Positions 22,730 to 36,371 of a stretch of 64,000 nucleotides of DNA are shown here, in pieces. Made by a program: the position numbers and the translations under genes. Numbering within the stretch: position 1 is the first letter of the stretch; each line of letters opens with the position of its first letter. The DNA comes from Micractinium sp. NFX-FRZ (taxonomy: Eukaryota; Chlorophyta; Trebouxiophyceae; Chlorellales; Chlorellaceae): assembly GCA_029339195.1 (NCBI GenBank), contig JAPTJF010000022.1:1-64000 (forward strand), read 5' to 3'. Under the pieces are notes generated by a model that did not search any database, had not been told where the DNA came from, and saw nothing but the letters and a program-made list of their open reading frames with translations.

Positions 22730-23592
22730 CGGAGCATTAAGACAGCTTATCAGCGCCTAGAAGAGGCCCCTGGCGTGCCAGCAACAGCGCGCAAGCCGTC
22801 TTTGTTCCGCCGGCTCACCCGCTCCCTCACGACAGCAGATGGTCGATCGCCGCAAATGTGGTTGACATGCAGCGCGCCAGCCCCTGCGCTTGGCTGCCAA
22901 AGCCGCCCCATGCATCCCGCCACCTGGCGCCCGCCGCCCAGCGTGCTGCGCCCCCGCTCTGCCCCCTGCGCACAGACGATACGCTCCCTCTGAGCATTGT
23001 GGCCGTATGTAACATGAGTTGGTGTCGCCACTTCAGGCGGAACCTGTGCATCCACGCCAGCCAGCGCCCCTTGCCTGACCTCCAACAGTGCAGGATGTCG
23101 GGGCATTAAACACGACGGCAGGCGCTCTTGGGCACCCATGACACAATCATGTAATGAGTGTCGAACTACCATACCTAAGGATAGGAAAGCGAGGAGCAGA
23201 AGGTGCACTCGGAGCAGACACCTGGAGGCTTGGAGACTACTGTGTCTAAGGCAAAAGGAGCAGAACCTGTGTCTAAGGCAAAAGAGCAGGAGATGCGCGC
23301 AAAGCAGAAACCACGAGGATTCTTTTAAGTAGATTGGAGAAAGGGTAGCAGTGCTGAAGATGGGTAAAACACAAAAAGACACGAGGAAACTGGGTTAATC
23401 ACGAGGGAGGGATGGCTGGGGCGGGCACGTCACCCTCTTGGCGGGAGAAGGTGTGCTTGGCTGGCGCTGGGAGCGGGGATCCGCCAGCCGGGCCCCAAGG
23501 GGCCTCTAGCTACTGCGCGCCAGCCGGAGGTTTGACGTCGTGCACGTGCTGGGCCCCACTCACCAAGGCCTCCCACCTCAGCTGAGTTGAGC
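22730..23592. other. Intergenic: ABC1 kinase promoter and protease 3' region
   Basis: About 0.86 kb without a supported gene. Around 23240-23291 a direct repeat of about 25 bases (CTGTGTCTAAGGCAAAAG core) occurs twice, next to further GGAGCAG repeats; this AG-rich stretch is less GC-rich than its surroundings. No poly(A) motif was identified for the protease. Confidence 0.45.
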
Positions 23593-26013
23593 CTAGCACT
23601 TCTTGTACTTCAAGCAGTTCACTTCTTGGATCCACAGGCGCGCGGCGTCGCTCAGGCCCACATCTGCCTGGGGCGTGTTGGCGCGGAACTGCAGCCAGGC
23701 CATGATCTGCGGACAAGGGGGCGGGGAATGGGTGGGTGGGTGGGTGGAGTGGGCGGACAGTCACAAGCGCGCAGTCTGCGGTGGAGTGGCGCAGGTTCAG
23801 GGCGGGGAGGGCGAGCCAGAGCAAGGGGGGAGCAAAGGGAACTGATGGTGTGTCAGGGCAAGCATCAAAGAGAGGCGATTCAGGGGGCAGGGTTGAAGGG
23901 GGTGGGCGGCACGGGTGGCGCAGTAGGAGGGCAGGGGTGCGGGACTCGTGGCATGCCTTTTCACACACCCAAGTGCGTTGCCTCACCCCAGCCCTGCGCG
24001 GCAGCAACCCAAGTCACCACACAGGCACCCTACCCACAACCCCACACCATAACCACATCCCCCCACCCAACCCCCAGATCCCCGCTTCAAGAAAGTTCCC
24101 CACACCACCCCTCCTCACCTTGTCCACGTGGTCGTACACGCGCACGTAGTACGAGTAGGGGATGTAGCAGTTGGTGTCTCCCCACGAGGTCAACCCCACC
24201 AGCACGTCCCCCGTGCGCGTGGCGCGCACCACTGGCCCCCCGCTGTCGCCGCTGCAGGTGTAGCCCTCAAACCCGCCGGCCACAAAGTTGTCCAGAAAGC
24301 CGGCGGAGCAGGAAGTGCCGGAGAAGCCGGGCGGGCACTTGCCCGACTGGATGACTGTGAGGTTGGTGTAGCGCAGCGCTTCGCTGGTGCGGCCCAGCTC
24401 TGTGATGCCATAGCCTGCCGCCACAACCGTCATCCCTGGGATGGGCTGGCGCCAGGTGGGCAGCCGGATGGTGCGGGCGGTGGAGGTGGTGGACAGCACC
24501 ACCATTGCAACGTCGTTGGAGGGGGCGTTGAACATGTTGCTCAGTTGGAAGCCTGCAGGGGGGAGGGGGGAGGGACGGGGGCGGGGAGATGGGCGGGCGC
24601 AGGGAGGGGCACACAAGTCACACAACGGGTGACTGCACACGAGGGGCGGGTGTGGCGAACAGAGAGTGAGCCGGCAACCTGGATGTGTGGGCCGGCGGGA
24701 AGCAGCGGGTTGTTTCACGATATTGCACGACATCACGTCATCAAACTGCACGATGCAACGGCATGCCATGTGCCGTGACACTCCCCGTCCCCGTTCCCTG
24801 GCGCCAAGTTGAGAAGCGCTCACCCTCGTGCACCAAGAGGTGGGAGACGACGTGCAGCACGCCAGTCCCCCGAATCCGCACAGTCACCTCCTGTGGCAGC
24901 GCGCGGCGCCCCTCCTCAGAGAAGCACTGCAGTGCCAACCAGGGCAGGGGGGCAACGGCCAGGGGTGAGGGCCGCGGGCAGGGTGGGGACAGTGGGGGAG
25001 TGGCACAGGCCAGGCTGGGCGGCGGTGTGCTGCCGCCGGCCGATCTGCACTTTCCTCTGCTCCCGCGCCCACTGCGCCGCCACTCGTAAGCCTCCCCATC
25101 ACCACCCACAGCCCCACAGCGCTACAGCCCCGGTCCCGCCCACCCGCCCCTCTTACGTGAGCGGCTGTGAGCACAAACCCGGGTGCCACAAGGGAGCCAG
25201 TGCAAGAGGCCACAGCGGTGCCCAGATCCCACTCGATTTTGGCGGCATAAGGGAAGAGGTTGTCGGTATCAATCTCCCCATTGATGATGCGAGGAGCGAC
25301 GTCCAGACCGGGCGTGTCAGGCTGAACGGCAGGAGCCTCAACCCAGCCGCCCTCAGGGAACGTCACCCCCAGCAGCACCGAAGGCTGGCTGTCCGCGGCG
25401 GCAGCGGCTGCGGCAGCGGCTGCAGCGGCGGCGGCCAGCACGCTATCAGACAGCGCTGTGGCGTTGCCTGCGCGGGGGGAAGGGTGAGGAAACACAGCTG
25501 GGGTGGGATGTATGTGGCCAGCAAATCGGGACGAGGAGAGGCATCGGGAAGGAAGAGGCCCTGTGTGGATGGAGCTGCTGGGCAGCCGGGGCAGCAATGG
25601 GGCCATTGCGCTGGACCGGCAGGACAGCGCCACCTGCTTTGCAGCGGGGGCCAGCGATGCGTTCAAGCTGGAGGCGCCGGAGCAGCACAGTGCAGACGTA
25701 GGCCAGCAGGTAGACAACTACCGTCACATTCAAATAATGCTAGCGGTGGCAGCTGCGCTCACCAGCGCCAGGGGGTGCCTCAGCCTGTGCAGTGGCCCCC
25801 AGCAGAACCCGGGCTGCAGAAGGACAGAGGGAGGGTGTGAAGGGTCTTTCCAGGGTGGCGGTGGGGAGCCGGAGGGCAGGCGGCGGGCGGGTGGTGGGCG
25901 GCGGCACAAGTGGCCACAACCCCCCCTGGGGTGGCTGGCGGGTGGTGCTCACCATGGGATCCTGCCGCCAGCACCACCACCAGGGCCAGCACCAGAGGCA
26001 CCGGGAGCCGCAT
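23593..26013 (-). CDS. Secreted chymotrypsin-fold serine protease 1
   Basis: Six exons: 25953-26013, 25763-25813, 25157-25467, 24824-24926, 24119-24552, 23593-23706; 357 residues. The start MRLPVPLVLALVVVLAAG is a clear signal peptide. A pro-region with an Ala run ends at APR|IINGE (Ile98), the usual activation site. The catalytic triad is His141 (LTAAH), Asp189 (SNDVAMV) and Ser279 (CSGDSGGP). The residue six before the Ser is Tyr, not Asp, so trypsin-like Arg/Lys specificity is not expected. The C-terminus ends KKC. It lies in tandem with protease 2 on the same strand, which has matching 311-base and 103-base exons, so the two arose by duplication. Likely acts in the vacuole, wall or outside the cell. 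Confidence 0.88.
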
Positions 26014-27062
26014 GGCGCTCGGTGCCCTTGGGGCGGCGAACACGAGGTGGGCCGCGGGGATGGGCAAGCCGGATGCCTGCACAGGCGCTATCAGATGCGG
26101 AGTCCAACCAAGAACGATGGAGAGCGCTGTGCTGGCCGTCTCGCGGCAATTGCTATCAACGCGTGTGTGGGAAGCTGCAAGTACACGGAGTACAGAACAC
26201 CTGAGGCCAGAAATGATACACAGCGATGATCCCGTTTCGTTTTGAGGAAGGCAGCAGCTCGTGGAAGAGGTGCGAGAGAGGCCTCCGCCCCAACCCGGTT
26301 GCCGTCCTTAGAGCACGCCAATTGACAGGGTTTGGCAGCGCTGTTGGTGCTACTTGAATGCGATTTCGAATGTACAGGGCGCTTGGCCCGGGCAGCATAT
26401 CACTTGGCCGCCTGTGAGCCAACACGCCAGCTAGCAGCGGCGGCGGCGGCGGTTGAGCGGCCAAGGGGAGCGGCAAGCTGGCTGCTGGTGCCAGCAGCCA
26501 GCTCATCAGTGCCCTTGAGGCCCTGCCCTCCTGCAAATGGAAGCTCTGAAACCCAGGGCACATCTTTCAGGACTGCGTCGTGGCTCGCACTGATGTGAGG
26601 CAGCCTGCTGCCTCCTTTGGGCCGCCCCAGCAGCATGAGCCGACGGAGTGCGGGTTACACGTCTTTTCACAAACCGGTGCTGTCAAGCAAGTGCTGTGGC
26701 ATTCAATTTACATGAGTGTCATACTGCAAAAGCATGGTTGCAGAAATCGGACAGGAAATTGGCATTAAGTTGAATATACGTGGCAAGGCATCATTTCGGA
26801 GCAATCGGTTGAATCGGTTGGAATCGAGGGGGCAGTGCTGTGTGGAAAACGGGAGGCACGATGATGGGTGAACCATTTACGGAAGGAGTATGGCGTCTGA
26901 ACATGTTAGGGTGAGATGAATGGCCAGGCACATTGTTGATTGAAGCGAGGCATGATGATTTAGCATGGGGCAGCCTGTCGCTGCACGCACACTGTTCAAG
27001 GCAGCTGCTTGATGTGGCACATCACGAGATTATGCAGCGGACTACAGCGCTCAATTGCTGTC
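26014..27062. other. Intergenic between the tandem proteases
   Basis: About 1 kb holding the promoter of protease 1 and the 3' UTR of protease 2. A TTACA at about 26706 is TGTAA on the minus strand and could end the protease 2 transcript. The stretch at 26700-27000 is richer in A/T than the genes. No gene seen. Confidence 0.4.
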
Positions 27063-29117
27063 TCAGACAGCCGGCGCGGGGGAGGCCGGGGCAGCGGCGC
27101 TGGCGGCAGCAGACTGCAGCCACCCATTGATCTGCAGCAGCGGGGCGGGGGCACAGGCAGAGGTCAGGAACGTAGGCACGAGACGTTGCGCCATGTAGTA
27201 CCGACGCGCCGCCTGTTGCGACACAGGCTGAACTCCGACACTGAGAGTGTGCTGCGCTGTGCCTGCTGTGCAGCCTGGCAGGGGTTCCATGCACTCACCA
27301 CTTCCAAGTGATCTGCCACACGGACGAAGAAGCCGTAGGGGCGGTCGCACTGCTCGGCGCCCCAGCTGGTCACGCCCACCAGCACATCGCCGCTCGCGTC
27401 GGCACGCACTACGGGGCCGCCTGCAAAGGCGTGGGGCCAGTGGGAAATCACAGTCGATTCAGCCAGCCTGGAGCAGGTCAGCCGGCCAAAGCTTGAGATG
27501 CAACTCGCTGGTGGGATGGCTTCTATCCAACAGGGCAGCGGCAAGAAAGCGCCCCACGCCCCTGCTGCTGTGCCCGCCCCGCCAGGGTGGCAGCACCCAC
27601 CCGAGTCGCCGTGGCAGGTGCCGCCGCTGAACCCGCCCGCCTTGAAGTTGTCGGCGAAGCCGGGCTCACATGGGCCTTGGGTGAAGCCCGCAGGGCAGGC
27701 GTCTGGAGCCAGCACGGTCATGTCAGTGTACCTGCGGAGAGGAGGGCAGGGGCCACATTACACAACCCAGCATATGCTGCTTGCAAGCGCTGCACCTGCT
27801 CAGTGGGGTGTGCGAGTGAGGGCATGCAGCGAGCAGGCATGCTGGCTGGCCGGCAGCGACCTGTGATGCACCTACGATGGAAATGCCAGCCACCCTCCGA
27901 GCCTTCCCCATGAGGCCCCCCCACCCCCCACCCCCCCCACCCGGGTAAACGACGGCGGACGTGCACCCTGCACTCACATCAGCACGTCGCCGCCGGGGCC
28001 AGTCTCGGTCTGTCCAAAGCCAGCGGCCCACACCTGCTCCCCTGGCTGCGGGGCGGCAGCGCTGCGCAGCGCCACCTGGGCTGCGCCTGTGGGCTGCGCC
28101 AGCACCAGCAACGCCAAGTCATTGCTGGCAGACTGCCACTGGTCAGGGAAACCAGCGTAGCCTGCACGCGGCGAGTGGAGAGGAGCAGGCCGGGCGTGGG
28201 GGCACAGCAGTGAGTGAGCGTTGTGCCAGGAAGGACGGGCGCAGCACGTGCGCCCCGCCCCCGCCTCTGCCCACAGCAGCTGCCCGGCTGGCAGCCCGGC
28301 TGGCTGTGAGGTCGCGCCATGTCAGCATGCACAGCAGCATTGCCCTGCCCTCTCTCCCTAGCCCAGCCTAACCAAGCGCACCTGGGTGCCGCAGGATGGC
28401 AGACACGCTGTGCCACTGGGCGCCGATGCGCACGCTCATGTCAGCCTCTGTTGCGCTGCGAGTAGCGGTAGCATCATACACGCACTGCGGCAGGGGTGGG
28501 CAGGGGGAGCGGGCCAGAACAATCAGCATGCCGCTGCATTGCATGGGTGTTCCGGCGCCTGGACTCACTGCCATGCTGCCATCACCGCACATCCCCGGCG
28601 TCCCACCAACACACTCACGTGAGCGGCGGTGAGGACCGCGTTGCCGGCAACAACAGAGCCGGTGCACACGTTGGCAGTGCCGTCATGCAGGTCCCACTGA
28701 ATGTAGGCCGCAAAAGGGAACATCTGCTGGTTGCTATCTGCGTCGCCAAACATGATGCGGGGGGCTATGCCATCGGGGGCTGCATCGGCGGCCTGCTGGA
28801 GCGGCACTGGCGTCCACGTGCCCGGGCCCGCCGCACCGTGCAGCAGCGACGGCTTGCCAGGCAGCATGGCGGCTGGCGGTATGGCGCGTGCTGTGGAATT
28901 TTGTGACTTGCTGCCAGGGGCCGATCGGGCTGCACCATGGGAGGGGTGAGCAGCAATGGTCAGCAGTGCACGGTTGGTACAGGCGCTGGCGGTAGCGGCG
29001 GGCGCCGGCAGCGGGCAGACCCGTTGCGGGCGTTGCGTATCGGGAGGGCGCACCATCTGCGAGATGAAACGCTGCACTCAGCAGCAGAGTGAGCAGTAGC
29101 GGCGAGAGAAGCCGCAT
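27063..29117 (-). CDS. Secreted chymotrypsin-fold serine protease 2
   Basis: Seven exons: 29054-29117, 28619-28929, 28382-28484, 27978-28161, 27601-27731, 27299-27420, 27063-27131; 327 residues. Signal peptide MRLLSPLLLTLLLSAAF. The activation site is APR|IMFGD. The triad is His125 (LTAAH), Asp174 (SNDLALL) and Ser264 (HGDSGGP). The S1-base position is Gly, so specificity is not trypsin-like. Compared with protease 1, the exon carrying Asp and Ser (434 bases there) is cut into three here by two extra introns, one within the codon after GDS. Protease 1 instead has an additional 51-base exon after its signal peptide. Both genes share the leader-exon border and the 311- and 103-base exons. Confidence 0.88.
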
Positions 29118-30288
29118 TGAACAAACTCCTGGCGGAGCGGGGGATGGACGGGTGTGTGCGGTGCCGTGGGAGCTTGCAAGATAAGCGGAACCTGTGTGTT
29201 TGTTAGGAATGCACTCCAGTGATCGACCAGTGGCCTATGTAGGTCCAGGCGCAGCGCGTTGCACCGGCGCCAAAAACGCTGCTGCAGCTGCGCGGTAGGT
29301 GCGAAAAGCAACGCGCCGCTGGGTGCCTGGGTGCCTGTCTCACTCTGTATATATTCAATTGGCATAGTGGAATAAGGAAGGTTGCCCGGGAAGGGTGCCC
29401 TGGATACTGTGGGTTGAGCACCCGGAGCGGCAACAGCGGCGGCGGCGGCGACAAGCCTGACAATCAATCCTTCCATGCTTCAATGCTGCTGCATAATCAG
29501 GGCTCGGAGCTTGGTGCAGCGCTGGCTTGCCAGCTGACACAAGTGGTTTCAGCAGCACGACCTGAAGTACGGCTGCTTGGATTTGGCAGCTGCCCCTCAG
29601 ACCGGCCCACCTCGACGTGATACCTCCGGCGACAGAATAGAATGGGCGGCACAGAACACCTTTCGGTGCACGACAGTGCGACCACACATTGGCCACTCTG
29701 AATGCTGTCCCCAGGGCATACTGCCCTGAGTGACCGACCTGCGCAGGTGGGCTTGCTGCCTCCGCGCTCACTTGTCTACGCTCTGCCTGCCAGAACCCTG
29801 GGGGTGCAACCGTAAGCAACATGAGCTCAACCGTAGGCAATATGGATATGGATATGGCGCACGATAAGTCGGCACCCCTCGGAACAGGAAACGCCACTGT
29901 CGCTCCTGCCACCGCCGCCGCCTGCCGCCGCCGCCACTTGCCGCGTTGCCGCTTTACAGGGTTGCATAGCGCTCACTACCAGCGCCGCATGTTCACCCCC
30001 TGATACTTTGAGCCGCATCACAAGGGCCTGTAAGCTGACCTGCAGCCTGCTGCAGTGGCTGGCCATGCGGAGCGCCATGTGTCTGCGCTTGCAGGCGCGT
30101 CGCGCGCTGCAGGAAGCTGTAGATTGACTAAGGAACGATTGCAATGCAGCGCAGCTGCTAGCATGACGCACAGAGTGCAGGGGGGCGGCCTGTTCCCGGC
30201 ATGGAGGGCCAGCACGGGGCAGCATGCACTCGCCAAACTGTGCTCCCGCGCCTCCCTGGGCCTCTTTCGTGGGTGGGTGGAGAGCAAG
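29118..30288. promoter_or_regulatory. Divergent upstream region of protease 2 and RPL26
   Basis: About 1.2 kb. A TATA-like TATATATTC lies at about 29347, roughly 230 bases upstream of the protease 2 ATG. A small GGATAT repeat is at 29842-29856. A long minus-strand open frame at 29355-29912 has no family features and was not called. Confidence 0.4.
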
Positions 30289-32253
<1,965 letters not shown>

Positions 32254-33442
32254 GTGGGCAGAGTGGGGCTTCGAGTGAGTGAGTGGGTGGGTGGGAGGGG
32301 CCTTGAGGTGGCGGCGATGGAGAACGTCGAGTGAGTGTGTGGGTGGGGCCAACATGCATGAGTGGGCAGGCTGGCGGCGGGCGGATGGAAGGTGGGTGCA
32401 GGAAGCACGGAACGAAAGGGTGCAGCGTGCCGGAGCGGCGCAAGGGGGATGCTTGCCCAAATGCCCAGGTGCTTGTTTTGTGGCCAAAGAAGGCCGGAGA
32501 CTTCTCTTCGTTTGGACAGTGGAGGCAGCACGGCGGGGTTTGGCTGCAGGCATGTGCACTCCTGGCCTGTCGTGCTTGCATGACGAGTGCGCCGACTTGC
32601 CAGTGTGTCACTTCTTCATCCACGCGGCCCACCCAGCCCGCACTCACCGCTGCTCCCCTCCCCGCGCTCCCCCACCTGCAGCTAATTCTGCGGCTCACCC
32701 CGCAGCAGCAGCCACCCGCAGCAGCAGCAGCTTGGCGCCCCTCAGCGCTGCCGCCCGCCTGGCGTCAGTGCGACACGAGCGAGCGGCGCGCCTGGCGGGC
32801 GGCCGAGGCCACTCTAGCACCCACCCTAAGGCCACACCCCATTCAGCAGCGCGGCGCAGGCACCGGGCGGCAAGCAGGCGTTTCCTGCTGCCGCCAGCGG
32901 TCTGGTCGCAGGGCGCGGCTTGCGCCGTTGCGCCATGCCGCGGCGGCCCCCATGCAGCAGTGCACCACCCTTCTCTTGTTGTGCCGGGGCCGCCCGCGCA
33001 GCAGCGCAGTGCCGTGTAATTAGGACCCCTCGCACACTCTGCTGCCCTCCTCTCAGTGCCCAGTCCTGGCGCAGGCAGCCTCGGTTTTGGTTGGGTGTGC
33101 GGCATAGCAGGGCAGCGTGCGGCCAGCCACAAGGGGCGCCCTGCCTGCGTGCATGCGGGCGACGCAGAAGAAAGATGGTTATGTTGAGTGTCAGGCAGTG
33201 GGCGGCTTGCATCGTAGCCCTATTGAAGCGGTGCATGGCGCGCTGAGGCTTGTCACGTGGTCCAGAGTTGGGGATGAGCCTTGGTGGTCAGGTGGGGCAC
33301 ACTGCACAGCATCATGATGACGGCTGGCGCAGCACCCACAGCACACTCGGAAGCAACCTGCTAATGGTTTGCAAGGCGGTGAATGCACGAGACCTCCCAA
33401 TTGGCGAAAATTAGTGCAATTTGCCGAACACCTGCTCCCGAG
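32254..33442. other. Intergenic between RPL26 and the next plus-strand gene
   Basis: About 1.2 kb. Starts with repeated GTGAGTG and the RPL26 end repeat (32305-32337). A TGTAA at 33015-33019 could be the RPL26 poly(A) signal, though it is about 760 bases past the stop. No gene seen. Confidence 0.4.
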
Positions 33443-36057
33443 ATGGCGTCCGCTCCCCATCCGCCCCCGCTGCCGTTCAAAGGCCTGAAGGAGCTTGCGA
33501 TGGGTCGCATGCCCGAGGAGTGCACTACATGGCGCCAAGCGGCGCAGGCAGCATTCAATTTGCTGCCAGCTGCGCCGAAGCAGGTGTGGAGCCGCCCCTG
33601 CCCGCCGCGCCGCCCACCGCAGGCCCCCTCCTGCTTCGCCGCAGCGTGCTGCAAGGCCTTGGTTTGCATTTGCCCTCACTGTAAGGTTGAACACGCAACT
33701 GTAGTTACGACAAGCTTACCATTCAAACTTCCACTCCTCCTCCGCCCGCACCTTTCCCTCTGCCCAGGAACAGGCTACCAGCGCCACCCCAGCAGCAGCG
33801 GCCCGCACAGCCGCAGCTCAGGAGCGGGACTGGGAGGCATATTGCCGGGAGCGGTCCAAGGGGCATCTGGAGCACCACAGAGTCTGGAGGCAGCACAGCC
33901 AGGTTGAATTTTGGGCTTGGATTGCGGGTTATGCAGAGTGACACGCTCGTGCGCTGCGCAGCTGGCGGCAGGCGCAGGCACTGTTCGACAGCACACGGCC
34001 GGCATGCGTCCGCAGCTGCGCTGCAGCTGCTCCGCTTACCTGCTTGATTGCCTGCTTGCCTGCCTGTTTGACACCTGCCTGCCTTGCCTGCATGCATGCC
34101 CGCTGGCCTGCCTGCCTGCCTGCCTGCCTTGCCTGCCTGCCCACCTGCCTGCCTTGTCTTGCCTGCCTGGCTGAAGAATGGCGAGTCCTACCAGGACCGG
34201 CCATACGAGCAGATACAGCACTGCGTGGACGCCGTGCTCAGGGGGTGCAATTTGTCAGAGCAGGTGGGAACCCCCGCCGGGCTGCCTGCCATTGGCCGGA
34301 ACCCAGCCCCCTCGGAGTGCCATCCCAGAGCTGCTGCCTGTGCTGATGGGGTGCTGCATGTGTGCTCTGCAGCGCATCATGGCAGCGCCGCCCCTGCCGC
34401 TCATGTCCAGCTCTCCGTCTCATGTGCGCATGGCCGCAACCGCTGCTAAACGTACCATGTGTCAAAGCTGGTGGGCGCTTGCAGCAGCTGGGGTGAGGTA
34501 GCCTCGCCCTGACTCCACTCCCTGCACATGAAGCTTTCTTCCTATCCTGCAGGAGGCGGCGCTGCTGCGCCATTCTGTGGTGCCTCTGAGGATCGAGGCG
34601 AGGTGGGCAGGCTACGACGGGGAGGCGGAGCCTGGGCACTTTGACTTCCAGTGCCGGGTCTACTCTGTCGGCGGTGAGCTCGGGGCAAAAGGGGTTGAGG
34701 TGTGATGCGGGGTGCGCAGGCAGGGCCGGCAGCCTGCGGATTCGACCCAAACAACCCTGCTGCAAGCCAGCTCTGAAGTGCAATGCGCACACTGCGATGC
34801 TCCCTCCAAATTTCCAGCCTGGCGCGGAACGCACACACAAATCGACCGGGGCAGTGCTCCATGCACCCATGCACATGTACGCCAGCGGTGCATCCTCAAT
34901 CCGAGCCCGCACCAGGTCCCCCGCAACAGGACTGCGTGTCACACGCCCCCTGCCGCCCCCGCAGGCCTGTCTGCCATCGACATGCAGCTCTTTTACGACC
35001 ACAGCGAGGGAGACGGCTGCACCTTCTTCTACGCGGTCCTCAAGTACCGCCTGGTGCCGCGCGCCACGCAGCACCGGCACACCGACCCAGGGGAGCGGTT
35101 CAGCAAGCCGCACAAGGACTGGCTGCCCATGTTCAACACGCAGCTAAAGGACAACCCGGGGCTGAGGGAGTGGGTGTATGACGAGCAGCAGCGCATGTTC
35201 CTCAGCCAGCACGAACTGCCTGAGCTGCGGCGGCACCTGTTTGGGGACGAAGGAAGCAGCGGCTGTGACAGTCACGGCGACGACGATAGTGCAGGAATGC
35301 ACAGCCCATGCAGCCAGCCAAGCAGTTGCAGCAGTGACGAGGGCGCAGAAAATGAGGACCCATGCAGCAGCCAGCCAGACAGCTGCGGCTGCGGCGGCGG
35401 CGGCGGCGGGCGGCGGCGGTGGCAGTCCCGACAGGAGCCCAGCGGCCCGGCTGGGGGCACAGCTTTCCGACTATCAACTCGTCCAGCTGCTGCTGGCCGC
35501 CTGCGGGGCCTGGGTGGGAGACGGTGAGCCGGCCACGCCCACCCGCCCCTGCTACGCTGCCCTGCTGCTAGGGGCGTCAGTGCGTGCTGCGCTGTGCTAT
35601 CCTGGGCTGCCGATTGCTGCGCTGTGCTGCGCTGCACCCTTGCCAGGATGCGCTGTGCTGCTCTGCGCTGTGCTGTGCCCTGCTGTGCTCTGTTGTGCTG
35701 GTGCCTCTCTGCCCCCCGCTCATGGACCACCCCCGCCTCCCCTCCCCCTCCCTTGGACCCTTGCCCTGCGCAGAACACCTCTCTTCCATGTTTGACGGCC
35801 CCTTCCCCCTCTCCCAGAGCGGGTGGGAGGGCGTGGAGCTGCGCCGCATGTGTGGGGCCACCTCTGCCGCTGATGCCAAGTGGGTGCGGCCTGACTATGA
35901 GGCGGATGTGGAGGCGCAGCGGCAGGAGGAGGAGGAGGAAGACGAGGAGGCACGACGGGAGGCGGAGGAGGATGCCAGGTCATCGAGCGAGGAGGAGGAG
36001 GAGGGGGAGGAGGAGGAGGAGGGCAGTGAGAAGGAAGACAGCAGTGAGGACGACTGA
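33443..36057 (+). CDS. Unidentified protein with acidic C-terminus; apparent frameshift
   Basis: Six exons fit by phase: 33443-33583, 33768-33902, 34177-34263, 34553-34673, 34965-35523, 35774-36057. The start MASAPHPPPLPFKGLKELA is followed by a helical segment (RDWEAYCRERSKGHLEHH), then HFDFQCRVYSVGG, AIDMQLFYDHSEGDGCTFF and LFGDEG. After a Ser/Gly-rich stretch comes DYQLVQLLLAACGAWVGD, then the last exon with GWEGVELRRMCG and an E/D/S-rich tail. The long fifth exon changes frame within its GGC tract (35388-35420): removing one G would join the two good frames, and the phase of the last intron requires that. Alternatives are a sequencing slip, a real frameshift, or an unusual intron from about 35292 to 35448. 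No family recognised; the acidic tail suggests a nuclear or chaperone-like role. Confidence 0.6.
34030..34170 (+). repeat. CCTG-rich tetranucleotide repeat in an intron
   Basis: Imperfect repeats of CCTG/GCCTGCCT fill the 3' part of the intron ending at 34176 and also form its pyrimidine-rich tract. The same simple repeat recurs at 13655-13685, 41380-41400 and 46565-46586. Confidence 0.8.
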
Positions 36058-36371
36058 TCATGCTGATTGAACACAACAGAGAGCACCCAATGCAGCATCG
36101 GCATGCCACAACAGCAAGCTGGCCTTGTTTACAAACACATGTTCTGCAAAGTCAAGTTGTCCTCATCCCGGCCCCAAATGCTGCCTTGCCAGTGTCCCTC
36201 CACACACTCCACAAGTAAGCTGCTGCCAACCAGTGTCACTCATGAAACCTCACATGGCACACATCTCTGTGAACTCGGGTCTGGTAAGAAGCTTACAGGG
36301 AGAGCGCAGGCAGGCAGGCAGGCGCCACAGCTGGCACAACACAATGCAGCGCAGCGCCTCCCCTGCTCTCA
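36058..36371. other. Convergent 3' region
   Basis: Shared 3' flank of the acidic-tail gene (+) and the FAD synthase gene (-). TTACA at 36293-36297 gives TGTAA on the minus strand 75 bases after the FAD synthase stop, a good poly(A) candidate; another is at about 36131. Nothing comparable was seen on the plus strand. Confidence 0.5.

Noticed and set aside
29355..29912. 185-codon minus-strand open frame in the protease 2/RPL26 gap
   Set aside because: Chance open frames are common at this GC content; no domain, leader or splice pattern supports it.
34372..34500. Possible extra exon RIMAAPPLPLMSSS in the acidic-tail gene
   Set aside because: The flanking exons join in phase without it, and it has no conserved-looking content.
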